A stretch of 64,000 nucleotides of DNA, taken from positions 186,001 to 250,000 of the forward strand of contig NZ_PDZB01000003.1 of the NCBI RefSeq assembly GCF_002743335.1, read 5' to 3'. Below the pieces are notes generated by a model. The model saw only the letters and a program-made list of their open reading frames with translations, was not told the DNA's origin and ran no database searches. Within the stretch, counting starts at the first letter, position 1; the number at the start of each line of letters is the position of its first letter. The stretch comes from Sporosarcina sp. P32b (lineage in GTDB: Bacteria > Bacillota > Bacilli > Bacillales_A > Planococcaceae). The translations under genes and the position numbers were made by a program. This document shows positions 17,060 through 25,802 of the stretch, piece by piece.

Positions 17060-17452
17060 ATGGGAAGAGTAGTTCACTTTGAAATTCACGTAGACGACAT
17101 GGAAAGGGCACAAAAGTTTTATGGGGATGTATTCGGATGGACCTTTCAGGACTGGAGTGAGTATGCAGGAATGCCTTACTACGGAGCAGTGACTGGTGAT
17201 AGTGACCTTGGAGTGGATGGAGCATTAATGCAACGTCAAGGTCCACGTCCAGAACGTAACCAACCACTAAATGGCTATGCTTGTACTATAGGAGTCGATA
17301 ATTATGATTTAACGGAAGCAAAAATTATTGATGGTGGAGGCAGTGTTGCATTCCCTAAATACGCGTTGCCAGGAATGGCTTGGCAAGGCTATTATTTGGA
17401 TACCGAGGGTAATGTTTTTGGGCTTCATCAACCAGATAAAAATGCAAAATGA
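17060..17452 (+). CDS. VOC-family (glyoxalase/bleomycin-resistance fold) protein
   Basis: This 130-residue protein begins GRVVHFEIHVDDMERAQKFY, the classical start of a vicinal-oxygen-chelate domain, with a possible metal ligand in HFE and another near the C-terminal DTEGNVFGLHQ. It belongs to the COG3324-like group of predicted lactoylglutathione-lyase-related proteins with no assigned reaction. I chose ATG 17060, nine bases after AGGAGG. Confidence 0.75.
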   Translation: MGRVVHFEIHVDDMERAQKFYGDVFGWTFQDWSEYAGMPYYGAVTGDSDLGVDGALMQRQGPRPERNQPLNGYACTIGVDNYDLTEAKIIDGGGSVAFPKYALPGMAWQGYYLDTEGNVFGLHQPDKNAK

Positions 17453-17573
17453 TAAGTTTTTTTGTGGGGAATATAATCTTAAACTAAAGAGACGTTTTGT
17501 TCTGTAATGATTTTAATGGGTTTATTTGCAGACAACTACATTCGTTTTGATTAAATTATAGGAGTGGTAGAAT

Positions 17574-18002
17574 ATGGCTATTGATATTTATTTAACGTTT
17601 AATGGAAATTGCCGTGAAGCTGTTGAATTTTATACAGAAGTTTTTGAAACAGAAGAACCTAATATTATGACTTTTGGGGATCAATCACCAAATCCAGAAT
17701 ACCCTCTTCCAGAAGAAGCCAAAAACTTAATTATGCATACTCGTTTAGCTATCGAAGGTAGCACTGTGATGTTTTCAGATACGTTCCCTGGTTCTCCTTT
17801 CACGCTTGGCAACAATATAAGCCTAGCTTACCAATGCACCGAAGAGAAAAAGTTACAAACGATTTACGAGAAACTAAAAGAAGGTGGAACAGTTGGGATG
17901 GAGCTCCAAGAGACGTTCTGGGCAAATCTTTATGGTAGTGTCACTGATAAATTTGGTGTAATTTGGCAATTGAGTGTAAACAAAGAAGACGCAGCTTATT
18001 AA
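17574..18002 (+). CDS. PhnB-like VOC-family protein
   Basis: This 142-residue protein starts IDIYLTFNGNCREAVEFY and ends DKFGVIWQLS, the pattern of the PhnB / 3-demethylubiquinone-methyltransferase-like VOC group. These proteins are abundant and mostly of unknown function. It is the second of four small VOC/SRPBCC genes in a row, separated by 120-150 base gaps, so probably separately transcribed. Confidence 0.75.
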   Translation: MAIDIYLTFNGNCREAVEFYTEVFETEEPNIMTFGDQSPNPEYPLPEEAKNLIMHTRLAIEGSTVMFSDTFPGSPFTLGNNISLAYQCTEEKKLQTIYEKLKEGGTVGMELQETFWANLYGSVTDKFGVIWQLSVNKEDAAY

Positions 18003-18156
18003 TAGCGCTCAATTTAAACTGCTTAATAATTCGTGATTTATTTGCGTTGATTAGCTGTTTAAACTATATTTCATACATTCATTAGTGAATGAAAAAATTA
18101 CGTTTTCGATAAGTTGCTATTGAGCAATACAATAATTAAGTATAAGGGGTGTAAGT

Positions 18157-18654
18157 ATGAGTAAAGTTTCATCTACTCGTTTGAAAATGATAAGAAATTT
18201 TGAAGTAGCTTCTGAAAAAGTATTTGATGCTTGGTTAAAACCAGAAATGATGGGAAAATGGTTCTTCACGTTGGAAGTAACGAATAAAGTGACGCGAAAT
18301 AATCCTCAAGTAGGCGGTACTTGGGAAATTATTGACCACAGGGGAGGACAAGATTACCGTGCCATTGGCGAATACCTTGAACTTGATTCTCCTAAAAAAA
18401 TCAAGCTCACTTTTAAGATGCCAGAAATGAGCGATTTAGAAGATACGATAACAGTTGAGATAAAAGAGCTCGAGCAAGGCTGCGAGATGACATTCACACA
18501 ATTGATCCATGTTGCTCAAGAATCGAATTGGACAGTTTCTGAGATTGAAAAAGCACTTGACGAAATGCATGATGGTACTGAAGTAGGTTGGAATTATATG
18601 TTTATGGGACTGAAGGAATTAGTTGAAACAGGTGAAGTTAGCTACAAAGGCTAA
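18157..18654 (+). CDS. SRPBCC (AHSA1-like) domain protein
   Basis: This 165-residue START-like domain protein has RNFEVASEKVFDAWLKPEMMGKW at the N-terminus and a C-terminal helix EVGWNYMFMGLKELVE, both typical of AHSA1-type proteins. No partner regulator gene is adjacent, unlike the pair at 4467-5210. Function is unknown. Confidence 0.75.
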   Translation: MSKVSSTRLKMIRNFEVASEKVFDAWLKPEMMGKWFFTLEVTNKVTRNNPQVGGTWEIIDHRGGQDYRAIGEYLELDSPKKIKLTFKMPEMSDLEDTITVEIKELEQGCEMTFTQLIHVAQESNWTVSEIEKALDEMHDGTEVGWNYMFMGLKELVETGEVSYKG

Positions 18655-18725
18655 TAAATATTGAAATAGCTAGTTAAAATAGTTCAATCAAAAATAAAGT
18701 TTATGTAAAGAAAGGGAAGTTAAAT

Positions 18726-19124
18726 ATGAAGGACGTCAAACCATTTTTAATGTTTCAAGGCGGTACCGCAGAAGAAGCTATGAAATACTACACTTCACTC
18801 ATCGATGAATCAGAAATTAAAAGTATTACTCGATATGGAGCGGAAGGGCCAGGTAAGGAAGGTACAGTTATACAAGCGTTATTTTCGTTAAAAGGGCAAG
18901 AGTTCATGTGTATCGACAGCCATATCGATCACGAGTTTACGTTTACGCCATCATTTTCTATTTATTTAACATGTGATTCTGAAGAGGAAATTGACAGACT
19001 TTATGAAAAAATGTTGCAAAATGGTACAGCCCTCATGCCTTTAGATAACTATGGCTTCAGTAAAAAATTCGGATGGCTGAATGACCAATTCGGAATTTCA
19101 TGGCAGTTAAACTTACCAGAGTAA
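18726..19124 (+). CDS. PhnB-like VOC-family protein
   Basis: This 132-residue protein starts VKPFLMFQGGTAEEAMKYY and ends LNDQFGISWQLNL, a PhnB-type VOC fold. It differs from the copy at 17574 enough to be a separate family branch rather than a recent duplicate. AAAGGGAAGT precedes the start. Confidence 0.75.
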   Translation: MKDVKPFLMFQGGTAEEAMKYYTSLIDESEIKSITRYGAEGPGKEGTVIQALFSLKGQEFMCIDSHIDHEFTFTPSFSIYLTCDSEEEIDRLYEKMLQNGTALMPLDNYGFSKKFGWLNDQFGISWQLNLPE

Positions 19125-19220
19125 TGTAGTGGTAAAAGAATTCTGAGATATTTCACAATCAGCTACTTAATTGAAAGCCTAGGCACATTTTTTATTTTAT
19201 AGAAAAAGTAATATACAATT

Positions 19221-19265
19221 AAACGCTGACCCCATTTAGTTAATGTAAATGGGGTCAGCGTTTTT
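19221..19265 (+). terminator. Very strong 18-bp terminator hairpin
   Basis: Positions 19221-19238 pair perfectly with 19246-19263 around a 7-base loop, followed by further T. The rest of the 19125-19437 gap shows no gene. Confidence 0.85.
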
Positions 19266-19437
19266 CAATTAAAAATATTACGAAAGCTTCGTGAAGATAT
19301 CTTCAGCTTCTAGAAGAAGATGTATGGATATGCTTAGTAATAAAAATGTGTTCTAAATCGAATTATATTTATTGTTAATCGATAAATTACATGTTAAAGT
19401 GAAATTTACATTATAGAAGATAAATGAGGTGCGTTTT

Positions 19438-19929
19438 ATGAAACGAGGAACAACGCTATTTTTAAAGTTAGCTGTCATATTCATAGGAATTCCAGTTCTA
19501 GCTTTATGCATATTTTTATTGCCGCAGATAGCAAGTGAGGCAAGTGAAGCTGCAGATAGAGGTTGGGATTTTGCTTATGTGGTATATAGTATTTTAGCAG
19601 TCATGTATATTTCGGTGATTCCATTTTATTTCGCATTATATCAGACCTTTACCCTATTAAACTTTATTGATAAAAATCAGGCCTTCTCTGAGTTATCTGT
19701 TAGGGCTCTAAAGAAAATTAAATACTGTGCGATCATAATCAGCGGCTTGTATGTAGTAGCTCTTCCATTCGTCTTTATTATGGCGGAGATAGACGACGCT
19801 CCGGGTCTCGTAATAGTCGGAATGATCCCTATCTTTGCATCCATAGTGATTGCCGTTTTTGCCGCTGTTCTTCAAAGGCTTTTAAAAGAAGCGATAGATA
19901 TAAAAGAGGAAAATGATTTAATAGTCTGA
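19438..19929 (+). CDS. yoaS: DUF2975 membrane protein (YoaS-like)
   Basis: This 163-residue integral membrane protein has four hydrophobic segments (about residues 8-28, 46-66, 100-120, 125-150). It matches the DUF2975 layout, including FTLLNFIDKNQAFS between segments 2 and 3. ATG 19438 is preceded by GAGGTG; a GTG at 19429 is part of that site. It is followed after 15 bases by a small XRE regulator, the same pairing as yoaS-yozG in B. subtilis. Function is unknown. Confidence 0.75.
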   Translation: MKRGTTLFLKLAVIFIGIPVLALCIFLLPQIASEASEAADRGWDFAYVVYSILAVMYISVIPFYFALYQTFTLLNFIDKNQAFSELSVRALKKIKYCAIIISGLYVVALPFVFIMAEIDDAPGLVIVGMIPIFASIVIAVFAAVLQRLLKEAIDIKEENDLIV

Positions 19930-19944
19930 GCTGAGGTGAATAAC

Positions 19945-20172
19945 ATGACAATTATAATCAATATTGATGTGATGTTGGCTAAAAGGAAAATGAGTGTTAC
20001 AGAACTTTCCGAGCGAGTTGGAATTACAATGGCAAATATTTCAATACTGAAAAATGGAAAGGCGAAGGCGATTCGACTATCTACATTGGATGCGATTTGT
20101 AAAGCTTTAGAGTGTCAACCTGGCGATATATTAGAATACAAAATGGACGAAGATACTGTAAGTCCAGATTAG
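19945..20172 (+). CDS. yozG: Small XRE-family transcriptional regulator (YozG-like)
   Basis: This 75-residue protein is almost entirely one helix-turn-helix: MLAKRKMSVTELSERVGI then MANISILKNGKAKAIRLSTL and CKALECQPGDILEY. This is the HTH_26 type found next to DUF2975 proteins. The membrane partner may titrate or signal to it; that is inference from the pairing. GAGGTGA precedes the ATG. Confidence 0.8.
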   Translation: MTIIINIDVMLAKRKMSVTELSERVGITMANISILKNGKAKAIRLSTLDAICKALECQPGDILEYKMDEDTVSPD

Positions 20173-20213
20173 AAAATGAATGAATGTAACAAGTTTTATA
20201 AAAAGGTTTAAAG

Positions 20214-20255
20214 ATATAGAGCACTTCCGTGGAATATGGAATGTTCTATATTTTT
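20214..20255 (+). terminator. Terminator after the yoaS/yozG pair
   Basis: ATATAGAGCA pairs with TGTTCTATAT allowing one G-T pair, followed by TTTTT. Confidence 0.7.
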
Positions 20256-20435
20256 GTCTATAATAAAATGAATTTATATCACTGTTGGCCTAGCTTTTTT
20301 GAAACTGTGATTTCTAGGTAGAGAAAAAAGAGAAATCGCGATATGATAAGGATAGCTCAAACTTTATTGTTCTTGGAATAAAGTTTGTTATTCGTACAGA
20401 TCTATATGTTGTCAGATGTTTAAGGGGGAATTGGT

Positions 20436-22388
20436 TTGGATATTTATCAGGAGTTTTCAGCCCGGCATTTTGGGGCTTATTTGGATTCGGAAGAATTCTT
20501 GGATTATATGCTGCGTCAGTGGTTGCTTAAAGGGCGTCATTTAGATGTTTGTCACGTCATCGACCATCCTTCGTTTACGAAAGTGATTAACGAATGCAGG
20601 GATGATGAACGGTATGCATTGCTTGTAGAATTATCTGACTTGTATGGCAGTGAAATTACGCTAGCGAGCCAATATAATGAAACATTACTCGCACTAGCAT
20701 ATGGTGAAGAATTCGATCCGTTTGAGCTAGATCAGGATACCAAAGCAAAAGGGGATTGGCGGTACCATCTTTGGTTCTATTTCTTCAATAATGAGGGACA
20801 TGTGGCGGATTCTTGGCAACTGTTTAATTCAAAAATATATCCGTTATGTGCAACCTTGAATAACACACGTGCCGATCATATGCAGACACTTGCTAGATAC
20901 TTCAATGAACTTAGTGTGCTAATGGATAAAACACGTGATCCCGATATTTTAGAGAGCGTAACGAAAAAGACCATTATGAATCTGTATGATCTGTTTTTAC
21001 AAGTCGTTCATAACGATACATTGATCGACTTTGCGACGAAGCGAAGTTTTTGTGAACGCTTGATTCATATGATGAAGTACAAAGAAATGCACAGTGTCGG
21101 TCTGGAATTCTATATCACATTCAATGATCTATTCGATTTGAATGATATACCAACCGTCATGAGCTTGGTGAATCTTTCTAAGTCTGCTTATGATTATCAC
21201 GCCGTGCATGTTTTGCATGGTGATATGCAAGCAATTCAATATCGCATCGAGAAATACAAAGGGGATATCGTTTCGCAACTAACGAAGGTTTCCGAGTACA
21301 TATTACGAATGAAAAATGTTATTGAAGAACAACATGGTGGCAAGATACAGGAAGATTCCTTTATACAAGCCGATTTCAATTTTTTCTTTTACGAATGCGA
21401 AATTGAAGAAATGTGTACAGCGAATTTTTCCGAATTACCGTTTGAAGATCAAGACGCTATATTAAGGAATTTATTGAACGCAATGATTTGTTTTTATAAG
21501 GCAGATAAAACATTAACTTCAGAGGAAGGAAATGTGAAAGAACCAGCTTTAAACTTATTGATTGGCTGGGAATTAGGCAATGAAGGCATGAAGTTAAGAA
21601 ACCGAGTTCTATCATTGGTGCCTGACGAAGGGATCGAATACCGTGAAATTATGATTACGGACGCTTTGATTCAATTAAATGAATTCCTGACAGAGTTTTA
21701 CTTGAAAGATTTATCTTCAGAAGTTGAAGCGGTGATACAAAAGGCTGACCAATATGATTTGGAACCAATTGATCCTAATCAAGCGGCGACGCTGTTGGAA
21801 GAGACCTTTACATCACTCACTTCTCAAAGTGCGCTACTGTTCAATGAGGAAGAGAAAGAGCGCTTTGAAAAAGCCGGAAGACAATTGCCACTTTTATTAA
21901 AATCTAATGAAGTGAAACGTCTTTTAACGACTGCTGAAGCGAAATGGCAAGAAATTGAAAAAAGCTTTCAACGGGAAAATCAACAATTCGGTCAAAAAGC
22001 CACTTTTATTATGGCGGATTATGTAAAGGCAGTGGAAGAGTTTTTCGGTCATGTTCTAGTTAAAGCTCGGGCGGATAAACAGACGATGCCTTTAGTAGAT
22101 GTAGCAATGCCTGAATCCGGATTAACTTCTGTCGAAATCGGCAGTGAAGAGTACTATCACTATGTCACGCTCGGGAGTTTTTATCATTATCTTAGCGCAA
22201 ACGGTACGAGTTTATTAAAAGAAAATGTAGATAAAGGACATGTGGTAGCGTACTTCACACACTGGGTGAACAGTATTCGCGCATCCTCATTCAGTAAAGA
22301 AGTTGAGCTGAATATCGAAACGGCACAAGTCTTAAGAAGAGAGACACTAGTCCTACTAAGACGCTTGGTTGCGGACTTAGCGAATTAA
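20436..22388 (+). CDS. Uncharacterised 650-residue mainly helical protein
   Basis: I do not recognise this protein. It has no signal peptide, no transmembrane segment, no P-loop and no cysteine motif. It looks almost wholly helical and acidic, with many aromatic residues. The N-terminus DIYQEFSARHFGAYLDSEEFLDYML and the C-terminal HYVTLGSFYHYLSANGTSLL are its most distinctive parts. Length and texture suggest a repeat scaffold or a helical-bundle enzyme. It starts at TTG 20436, seven bases after GGGGGAA, with no ATG nearby. It stands alone between a terminator and the cdr promoter. Confidence 0.8.
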   Translation: MDIYQEFSARHFGAYLDSEEFLDYMLRQWLLKGRHLDVCHVIDHPSFTKVINECRDDERYALLVELSDLYGSEITLASQYNETLLALAYGEEFDPFELDQDTKAKGDWRYHLWFYFFNNEGHVADSWQLFNSKIYPLCATLNNTRADHMQTLARYFNELSVLMDKTRDPDILESVTKKTIMNLYDLFLQVVHNDTLIDFATKRSFCERLIHMMKYKEMHSVGLEFYITFNDLFDLNDIPTVMSLVNLSKSAYDYHAVHVLHGDMQAIQYRIEKYKGDIVSQLTKVSEYILRMKNVIEEQHGGKIQEDSFIQADFNFFFYECEIEEMCTANFSELPFEDQDAILRNLLNAMICFYKADKTLTSEEGNVKEPALNLLIGWELGNEGMKLRNRVLSLVPDEGIEYREIMITDALIQLNEFLTEFYLKDLSSEVEAVIQKADQYDLEPIDPNQAATLLEETFTSLTSQSALLFNEEEKERFEKAGRQLPLLLKSNEVKRLLTTAEAKWQEIEKSFQRENQQFGQKATFIMADYVKAVEEFFGHVLVKARADKQTMPLVDVAMPESGLTSVEIGSEEYYHYVTLGSFYHYLSANGTSLLKENVDKGHVVAYFTHWVNSIRASSFSKEVELNIETAQVLRRETLVLLRRLVADLAN

Positions 22389-22429
22389 AACTCAAACTTT
22401 AAACAAACTCTGAACCTTAAATCAATTCG

Positions 22430-22458
22430 TTGACTATATACCCTGAGGGGTATATAGT
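22430..22458 (+). promoter_or_regulatory. cdr promoter overlapped by a CstR/CsoR-like operator
   Basis: TTGACT (22430-22435) and TATAGT (22453-22458) are 17 bases apart, a good sigma-A promoter. An 11-base inverted repeat (ACTATATACCC / GGGTATATAGT, 22433-22443 and 22448-22458) fills the promoter. ATACCC/GGGTAT arms are the kind bound by the CsoR/CstR family; for a gene of sulfur metabolism the persulfide sensor CstR is the likeliest. Confidence 0.7.
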
Positions 22459-22494
22459 TTATTTAAGATAACTACTAATTAAGGGGATGGCGAG

Positions 22495-24183
22495 ATGAAG
22501 ATTGTTGTAATTGGCGGAGTAGCTGGAGGGGCTTCAACAGCTGCACGTATTCGACGCATGGATGAGCAAGCAGAGATTATTATGTTTGAAAAAGGACCGC
22601 ATGTATCTTTTTCTAACTGTTCTTTACCATTTTATCTCAGCGGAATTGTAGAAGATAGTAACAAACTAGTGTTAATGGATCCGGTCGCGTTTAAAAACAA
22701 ATATAATATCGAAGCGCGTGTTAGCCAAGAAGTGATAGCCATTAATCGCAAAGAAAAAACGGTGAGTATTTCGCATGTGCTGACAGGCGAAACATATGAG
22801 GAGAGCTATGATCGATTAGTGTTATCTCCAGGAGCCAGTCCAATCGTTCCGAATTTGGAAGGTGTAGATTCGAAACATGTTTTCACCGTTCGTAACGTGG
22901 AAGATATTGAGCGTCTGAACAACTATGTACAAACGAAAGACATAGCCAATATAGCGGTTATCGGTGGTGGTTTCATCGGCGTAGAAGTGGCGGAGAACTT
23001 AAAGCTTGCTGGACGGAATGTTTCGTTAATCGAATTTGCCAACCAGGTCATGATGCCTTTTGATTATGATATGGCTCAAATTTTGCATAAAGAATTAATG
23101 GATAAAGGGATCAAAGTGATAGTTAACGATGGGTTGGCTAAAATTACTGATAACAACGTTACGTTGAATTCTGGTAAACAAGTTGATGCACAAGTAGTAG
23201 TTTTAGCAAATGGTGTTCGTCCCGAGACAAAGCTTGCGAAAGACGCTGATCTTGAAATCGGTGAGCTTGGTGGTATTAAAGTAGATGCCAATTACCGCAC
23301 AAGTGACAAATCGATATATGCAGTCGGGGATGCCATTGAAGTGTATCACCAGTTACTTCATAAACCGACTAGACTGGCTTTAGCTGGTCCTGCTCAACGT
23401 CAAGCACGTGCCGCAGCGGATCATATGTATGGGATTCCACATCAAAACAAAGGAGTCATCGGTTCATCAAGTATCCAGATTTTTGATCTAGTAGCAGCTT
23501 CGACTGGCCTCAATGAAAAACTGGCGACTTCTGCAGGAATACAGCATGACAGCGTTTATATTATTGCACCCGATAAAGTTGCATTGATGCCTAACAGTAA
23601 CCCGCTTCACTTCAAATTAGTATTTGAAGTACCGACTGGGAAAATATTAGGGGCTCAGGCAATTGGTAAAGGAAATGCCGATAAGCGAATTGATGTCATC
23701 GCAACACTCATCTCGATGGGTGGTACGCTTGAAGATTTAAAAGAGCTTGAGTTAACCTATTCACCCATGTACAGTACAGCTAAAGATGTCGTCAACTTGG
23801 CTGCACTTGTAGCTCTTAACATTCTATATGGCCGTTATGAGCAAGTTCATGTATCGGAAGTGCGTGGACTAGTAGAACAAAATGCAGTGATTATTGATGT
23901 GCGTGAAGAAAATGAATTTGCGAAAGGACACTTAGTGAACGCGGTGAATATTCCACTCAGTCAGCTGCGCGACCGCATGGAAGAAGTGCCTAAAGATGTA
24001 CCCGTCTATGTTCATTGCCGCTCATCACAACGTAGTTACAATGCATTGATGGCCTTGCAGAACAGTGGATTTGATAACATTGTGAATATATCGGGTTCTT
24101 TCCTTGGTATTTGTTTATATGAGTATTTCAATGATGTGAATTCGGATAGAGAGAAAATTGTAACGGAGTATAACTTCAATTAA
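22495..24183 (+). CDS. cdr: CoA-disulfide reductase with C-terminal rhodanese domain
   Basis: This 562-residue fusion has an FAD/NAD disulfide-reductase body (FAD motif GGVAGGASTAARIRR at 7-21, redox Cys42 in SNCSLPFY, NAD motif AVIGGGFIGVEVAENL) and a rhodanese domain (about residues 460-550) with active-site Cys508 in VHCRSSQRS. Such CoADR-rhodanese proteins reduce CoA-disulfide or CoA-persulfide and shuttle sulfane sulfur. Control by the CstR-like operator upstream fits a persulfide-detoxification role. No cstR, sulfur dioxygenase or other sulfide genes are in the window, so the regulator must act in trans. Confidence 0.9.
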   Translation: MKIVVIGGVAGGASTAARIRRMDEQAEIIMFEKGPHVSFSNCSLPFYLSGIVEDSNKLVLMDPVAFKNKYNIEARVSQEVIAINRKEKTVSISHVLTGETYEESYDRLVLSPGASPIVPNLEGVDSKHVFTVRNVEDIERLNNYVQTKDIANIAVIGGGFIGVEVAENLKLAGRNVSLIEFANQVMMPFDYDMAQILHKELMDKGIKVIVNDGLAKITDNNVTLNSGKQVDAQVVVLANGVRPETKLAKDADLEIGELGGIKVDANYRTSDKSIYAVGDAIEVYHQLLHKPTRLALAGPAQRQARAAADHMYGIPHQNKGVIGSSSIQIFDLVAASTGLNEKLATSAGIQHDSVYIIAPDKVALMPNSNPLHFKLVFEVPTGKILGAQAIGKGNADKRIDVIATLISMGGTLEDLKELELTYSPMYSTAKDVVNLAALVALNILYGRYEQVHVSEVRGLVEQNAVIIDVREENEFAKGHLVNAVNIPLSQLRDRMEEVPKDVPVYVHCRSSQRSYNALMALQNSGFDNIVNISGSFLGICLYEYFNDVNSDREKIVTEYNFN

Positions 24184-24196
24184 ATTCAATTTATTA

Positions 24197-24230
24197 CCTA
24201 AGCTCCCAATTGGAGAGCTTAGGTTTTTTT
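24197..24230 (+). terminator. Terminator after cdr
   Basis: CCTAAGCTC pairs with GAGCTTAGG around a 9-base loop, followed by seven T. Confidence 0.85.
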
Positions 24231-24352
24231 GATTAATGAACTGAATTGTAGACCACTTTGCTTTTTTAATATAATATTAACGAGTGATCAGGTTTACGTA
24301 GATTGTATAAAGGGCACTAGCAGAGTAGAGGAAAGTTAGGAGACTATCGTGT

Positions 24353-24706
24353 ATGAGAAAAATTGCTTTATATGTGTTTTGTCTATTATTTTTAGCGGCA
24401 GGAATCGGCCACTTCGCAATGGAATCATTTTTCACAGGAATGATGCCCGAGTGGGTACCGTTTAGAAAAGCCGTTGTGTACATATCAGGTCTAATGGAAA
24501 TAGCATTGGCTATTGGATTGTTCATGAAGCGGACACGCTTCGTTACGGGCTTTTTAATTGCGGTGTTTTTAGTTCTTGTATTCCCAGTTAATATATATAT
24601 GGCCTTTACAGCTGAGAATTATGATGTATCAGCAACGGCATTGTGGCTAAGGCTCCCACTGCAATTTGTGTTAATTTGGTGGGTATTGAAAGTACGAAAG
24701 GTCTAA
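24353..24706 (+). CDS. DoxX-like small membrane protein
   Basis: This 117-residue protein has four hydrophobic segments (about 3-22, 40-60, 66-85, 92-113) with a GIGHF motif after the first, the layout of DoxX/DoxD-like proteins. No catalytic residues are visible. The family is linked loosely to thiosulfate/quinone oxidation and redox stress; neighbouring cdr makes a sulfur link conceivable but unproven. AGGAG lies ten bases before the ATG. Confidence 0.65.
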   Translation: MRKIALYVFCLLFLAAGIGHFAMESFFTGMMPEWVPFRKAVVYISGLMEIALAIGLFMKRTRFVTGFLIAVFLVLVFPVNIYMAFTAENYDVSATALWLRLPLQFVLIWWVLKVRKV

Positions 24707-24711
24707 AAATG

Positions 24712-24757
24712 AAAGAACACACAAAACCAAAAGGAGTTTTGGTTTTGTGTGTTCTTT
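24712..24757. terminator. Perfect 21-bp bidirectional terminator
   Basis: Positions 24712-24732 and 24737-24757 are perfectly complementary around GGAG. It separates the convergent DoxX-like gene and the repeat protein, with A and T runs suited to stop both strands. Confidence 0.85.
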
Positions 24758-25612
24758 TTATTGTACTTTCAAATAAGCATTTCGGATCGTTAAATATTGG
24801 CCGTCTGTTATATTTATAGACGTTTCACCTTCTACTACATCACTCACGAGAAGATCCATCATATCTTGTCGGCTGTTTTTGCTAATCTCATAAAATCCTA
24901 TGTCGCTTTGATCTTCTACCAACAAAGTATACGTACCAGCGGGGATATCTGTACCCACTTTGTATTGGCCATCCTTATATATTCCATTGGCTGGTTTAAT
25001 ACTAGGCGCGGAGGCTACCGGATACATTTCTCCACCTTTTAATGTAAAGTATTCACCTTGGCGTACTGTTACGTATGTGTGGGAACGTCCATCCAGTGCA
25101 ACGTTGAACACAATACTGTCAGGGTTTCCTGATTGATCAGTTGTATTTTCCAAGAGTGTAACGCCATTGGAGAAAACGAGGTATTCACCTGGTTCAATAT
25201 CAGTTCCTACTTTATAGGTCCCGTCTGTCATAGAAGTCATAGTGGACGGGTTCAATTGTTTTTCCGGTTCTGTTGGCTTGGGTGCTGTTGTCGTCGGCTG
25301 TGTTGAATTTTCATCGGAAACGGTGTTAGATGGCCTTGTAGCTGGCTTTGTTGTTTGTTCTTTTTTTGATTCGTCCGGTTCTATTACATCGTTTTCGATT
25401 TCATTCATTTTAGGTTGTTCCTTATCGTGTTCTTCTGTTCGTTTAGGCTTAGCAGATGGTTCTGTTGCTTCATTTTCTATCGGAGTTTCGATTAACGCTG
25501 GCTTTTCTATTGTAGTTTCGGGTGTTTCTTTATCGCTCACAATGGCAATGATTAGAGCTAACAGTAATACGGCTGCACCAACTACAGCCCACCACAATTG
25601 TTTTTTATTCAT
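24758..25612 (-). CDS. Membrane-anchored extracytoplasmic protein with two tandem 'YKVGTDIPAGTY' domains
   Basis: This 284-residue protein has an N-terminal anchor (WWAVVGAAVLLLALIIAIV), then about 100 residues rich in Pro, Thr, Glu and Lys that look like a wall-spanning stalk, and two repeats of about 70 residues. The repeats open with DGTYKVGTDIEPGEYLVF and DGQYKVGTDIPAGTYTLL. This beta-rich motif recurs in secreted Firmicute proteins of unknown role. A sensor or wall-binding function is possible but only a guess. GTGAGGT lies about ten bases before the start. Confidence 0.75.
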   Translation of the reverse strand: MNKKQLWWAVVGAAVLLLALIIAIVSDKETPETTIEKPALIETPIENEATEPSAKPKRTEEHDKEQPKMNEIENDVIEPDESKKEQTTKPATRPSNTVSDENSTQPTTTAPKPTEPEKQLNPSTMTSMTDGTYKVGTDIEPGEYLVFSNGVTLLENTTDQSGNPDSIVFNVALDGRSHTYVTVRQGEYFTLKGGEMYPVASAPSIKPANGIYKDGQYKVGTDIPAGTYTLLVEDQSDIGFYEISKNSRQDMMDLLVSDVVEGETSINITDGQYLTIRNAYLKVQ

Positions 25613-25664
25613 CTCGTATGTAACCTCACTTTTTGCATTGTATCTATATAATACATGAAAGACC

Positions 25665-25693
25665 TTGACAGAATCTACCTATTAGGTAGATTC
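25665..25693 (+). promoter_or_regulatory. Promoter -35 with perfect palindromic operator
   Basis: TTGACA (25665-25670) abuts a perfect inverted repeat GAATCTACCT / AGGTAGATTC (25671-25680 and 25684-25693) with a 3-base centre. A weak -10 (TAGATT, 25687-25692) lies inside it. Such a site suits a MarR-type repressor of the dioxygenase gene, as MhqR does for mhqNOP, but the arms differ from the MhqR box. Confidence 0.6.
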
Positions 25694-25802
25694 ATAAGCA
25701 GAGAAGTTGATTGTTAGTCAGCTTACCTATAAATTGATACATAATAAAGTATGCAAAAATGGGGAATAGCTAGTAAGAATGAAATCATGAGGAGGAATAA
25801 TG

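Noticed and set aside
19221-19265. 18-bp inverted repeat as a miniature transposable element
   Set aside because: It has a short loop, a following T run and sits right after a gene, so a terminator explains it fully. No target duplication was seen.
20436-22388. 650-residue orphan as an anti-phage effector
   Set aside because: No nuclease, NTPase, TIR or HEPN catalytic motif is visible and no partner defence gene is adjacent.
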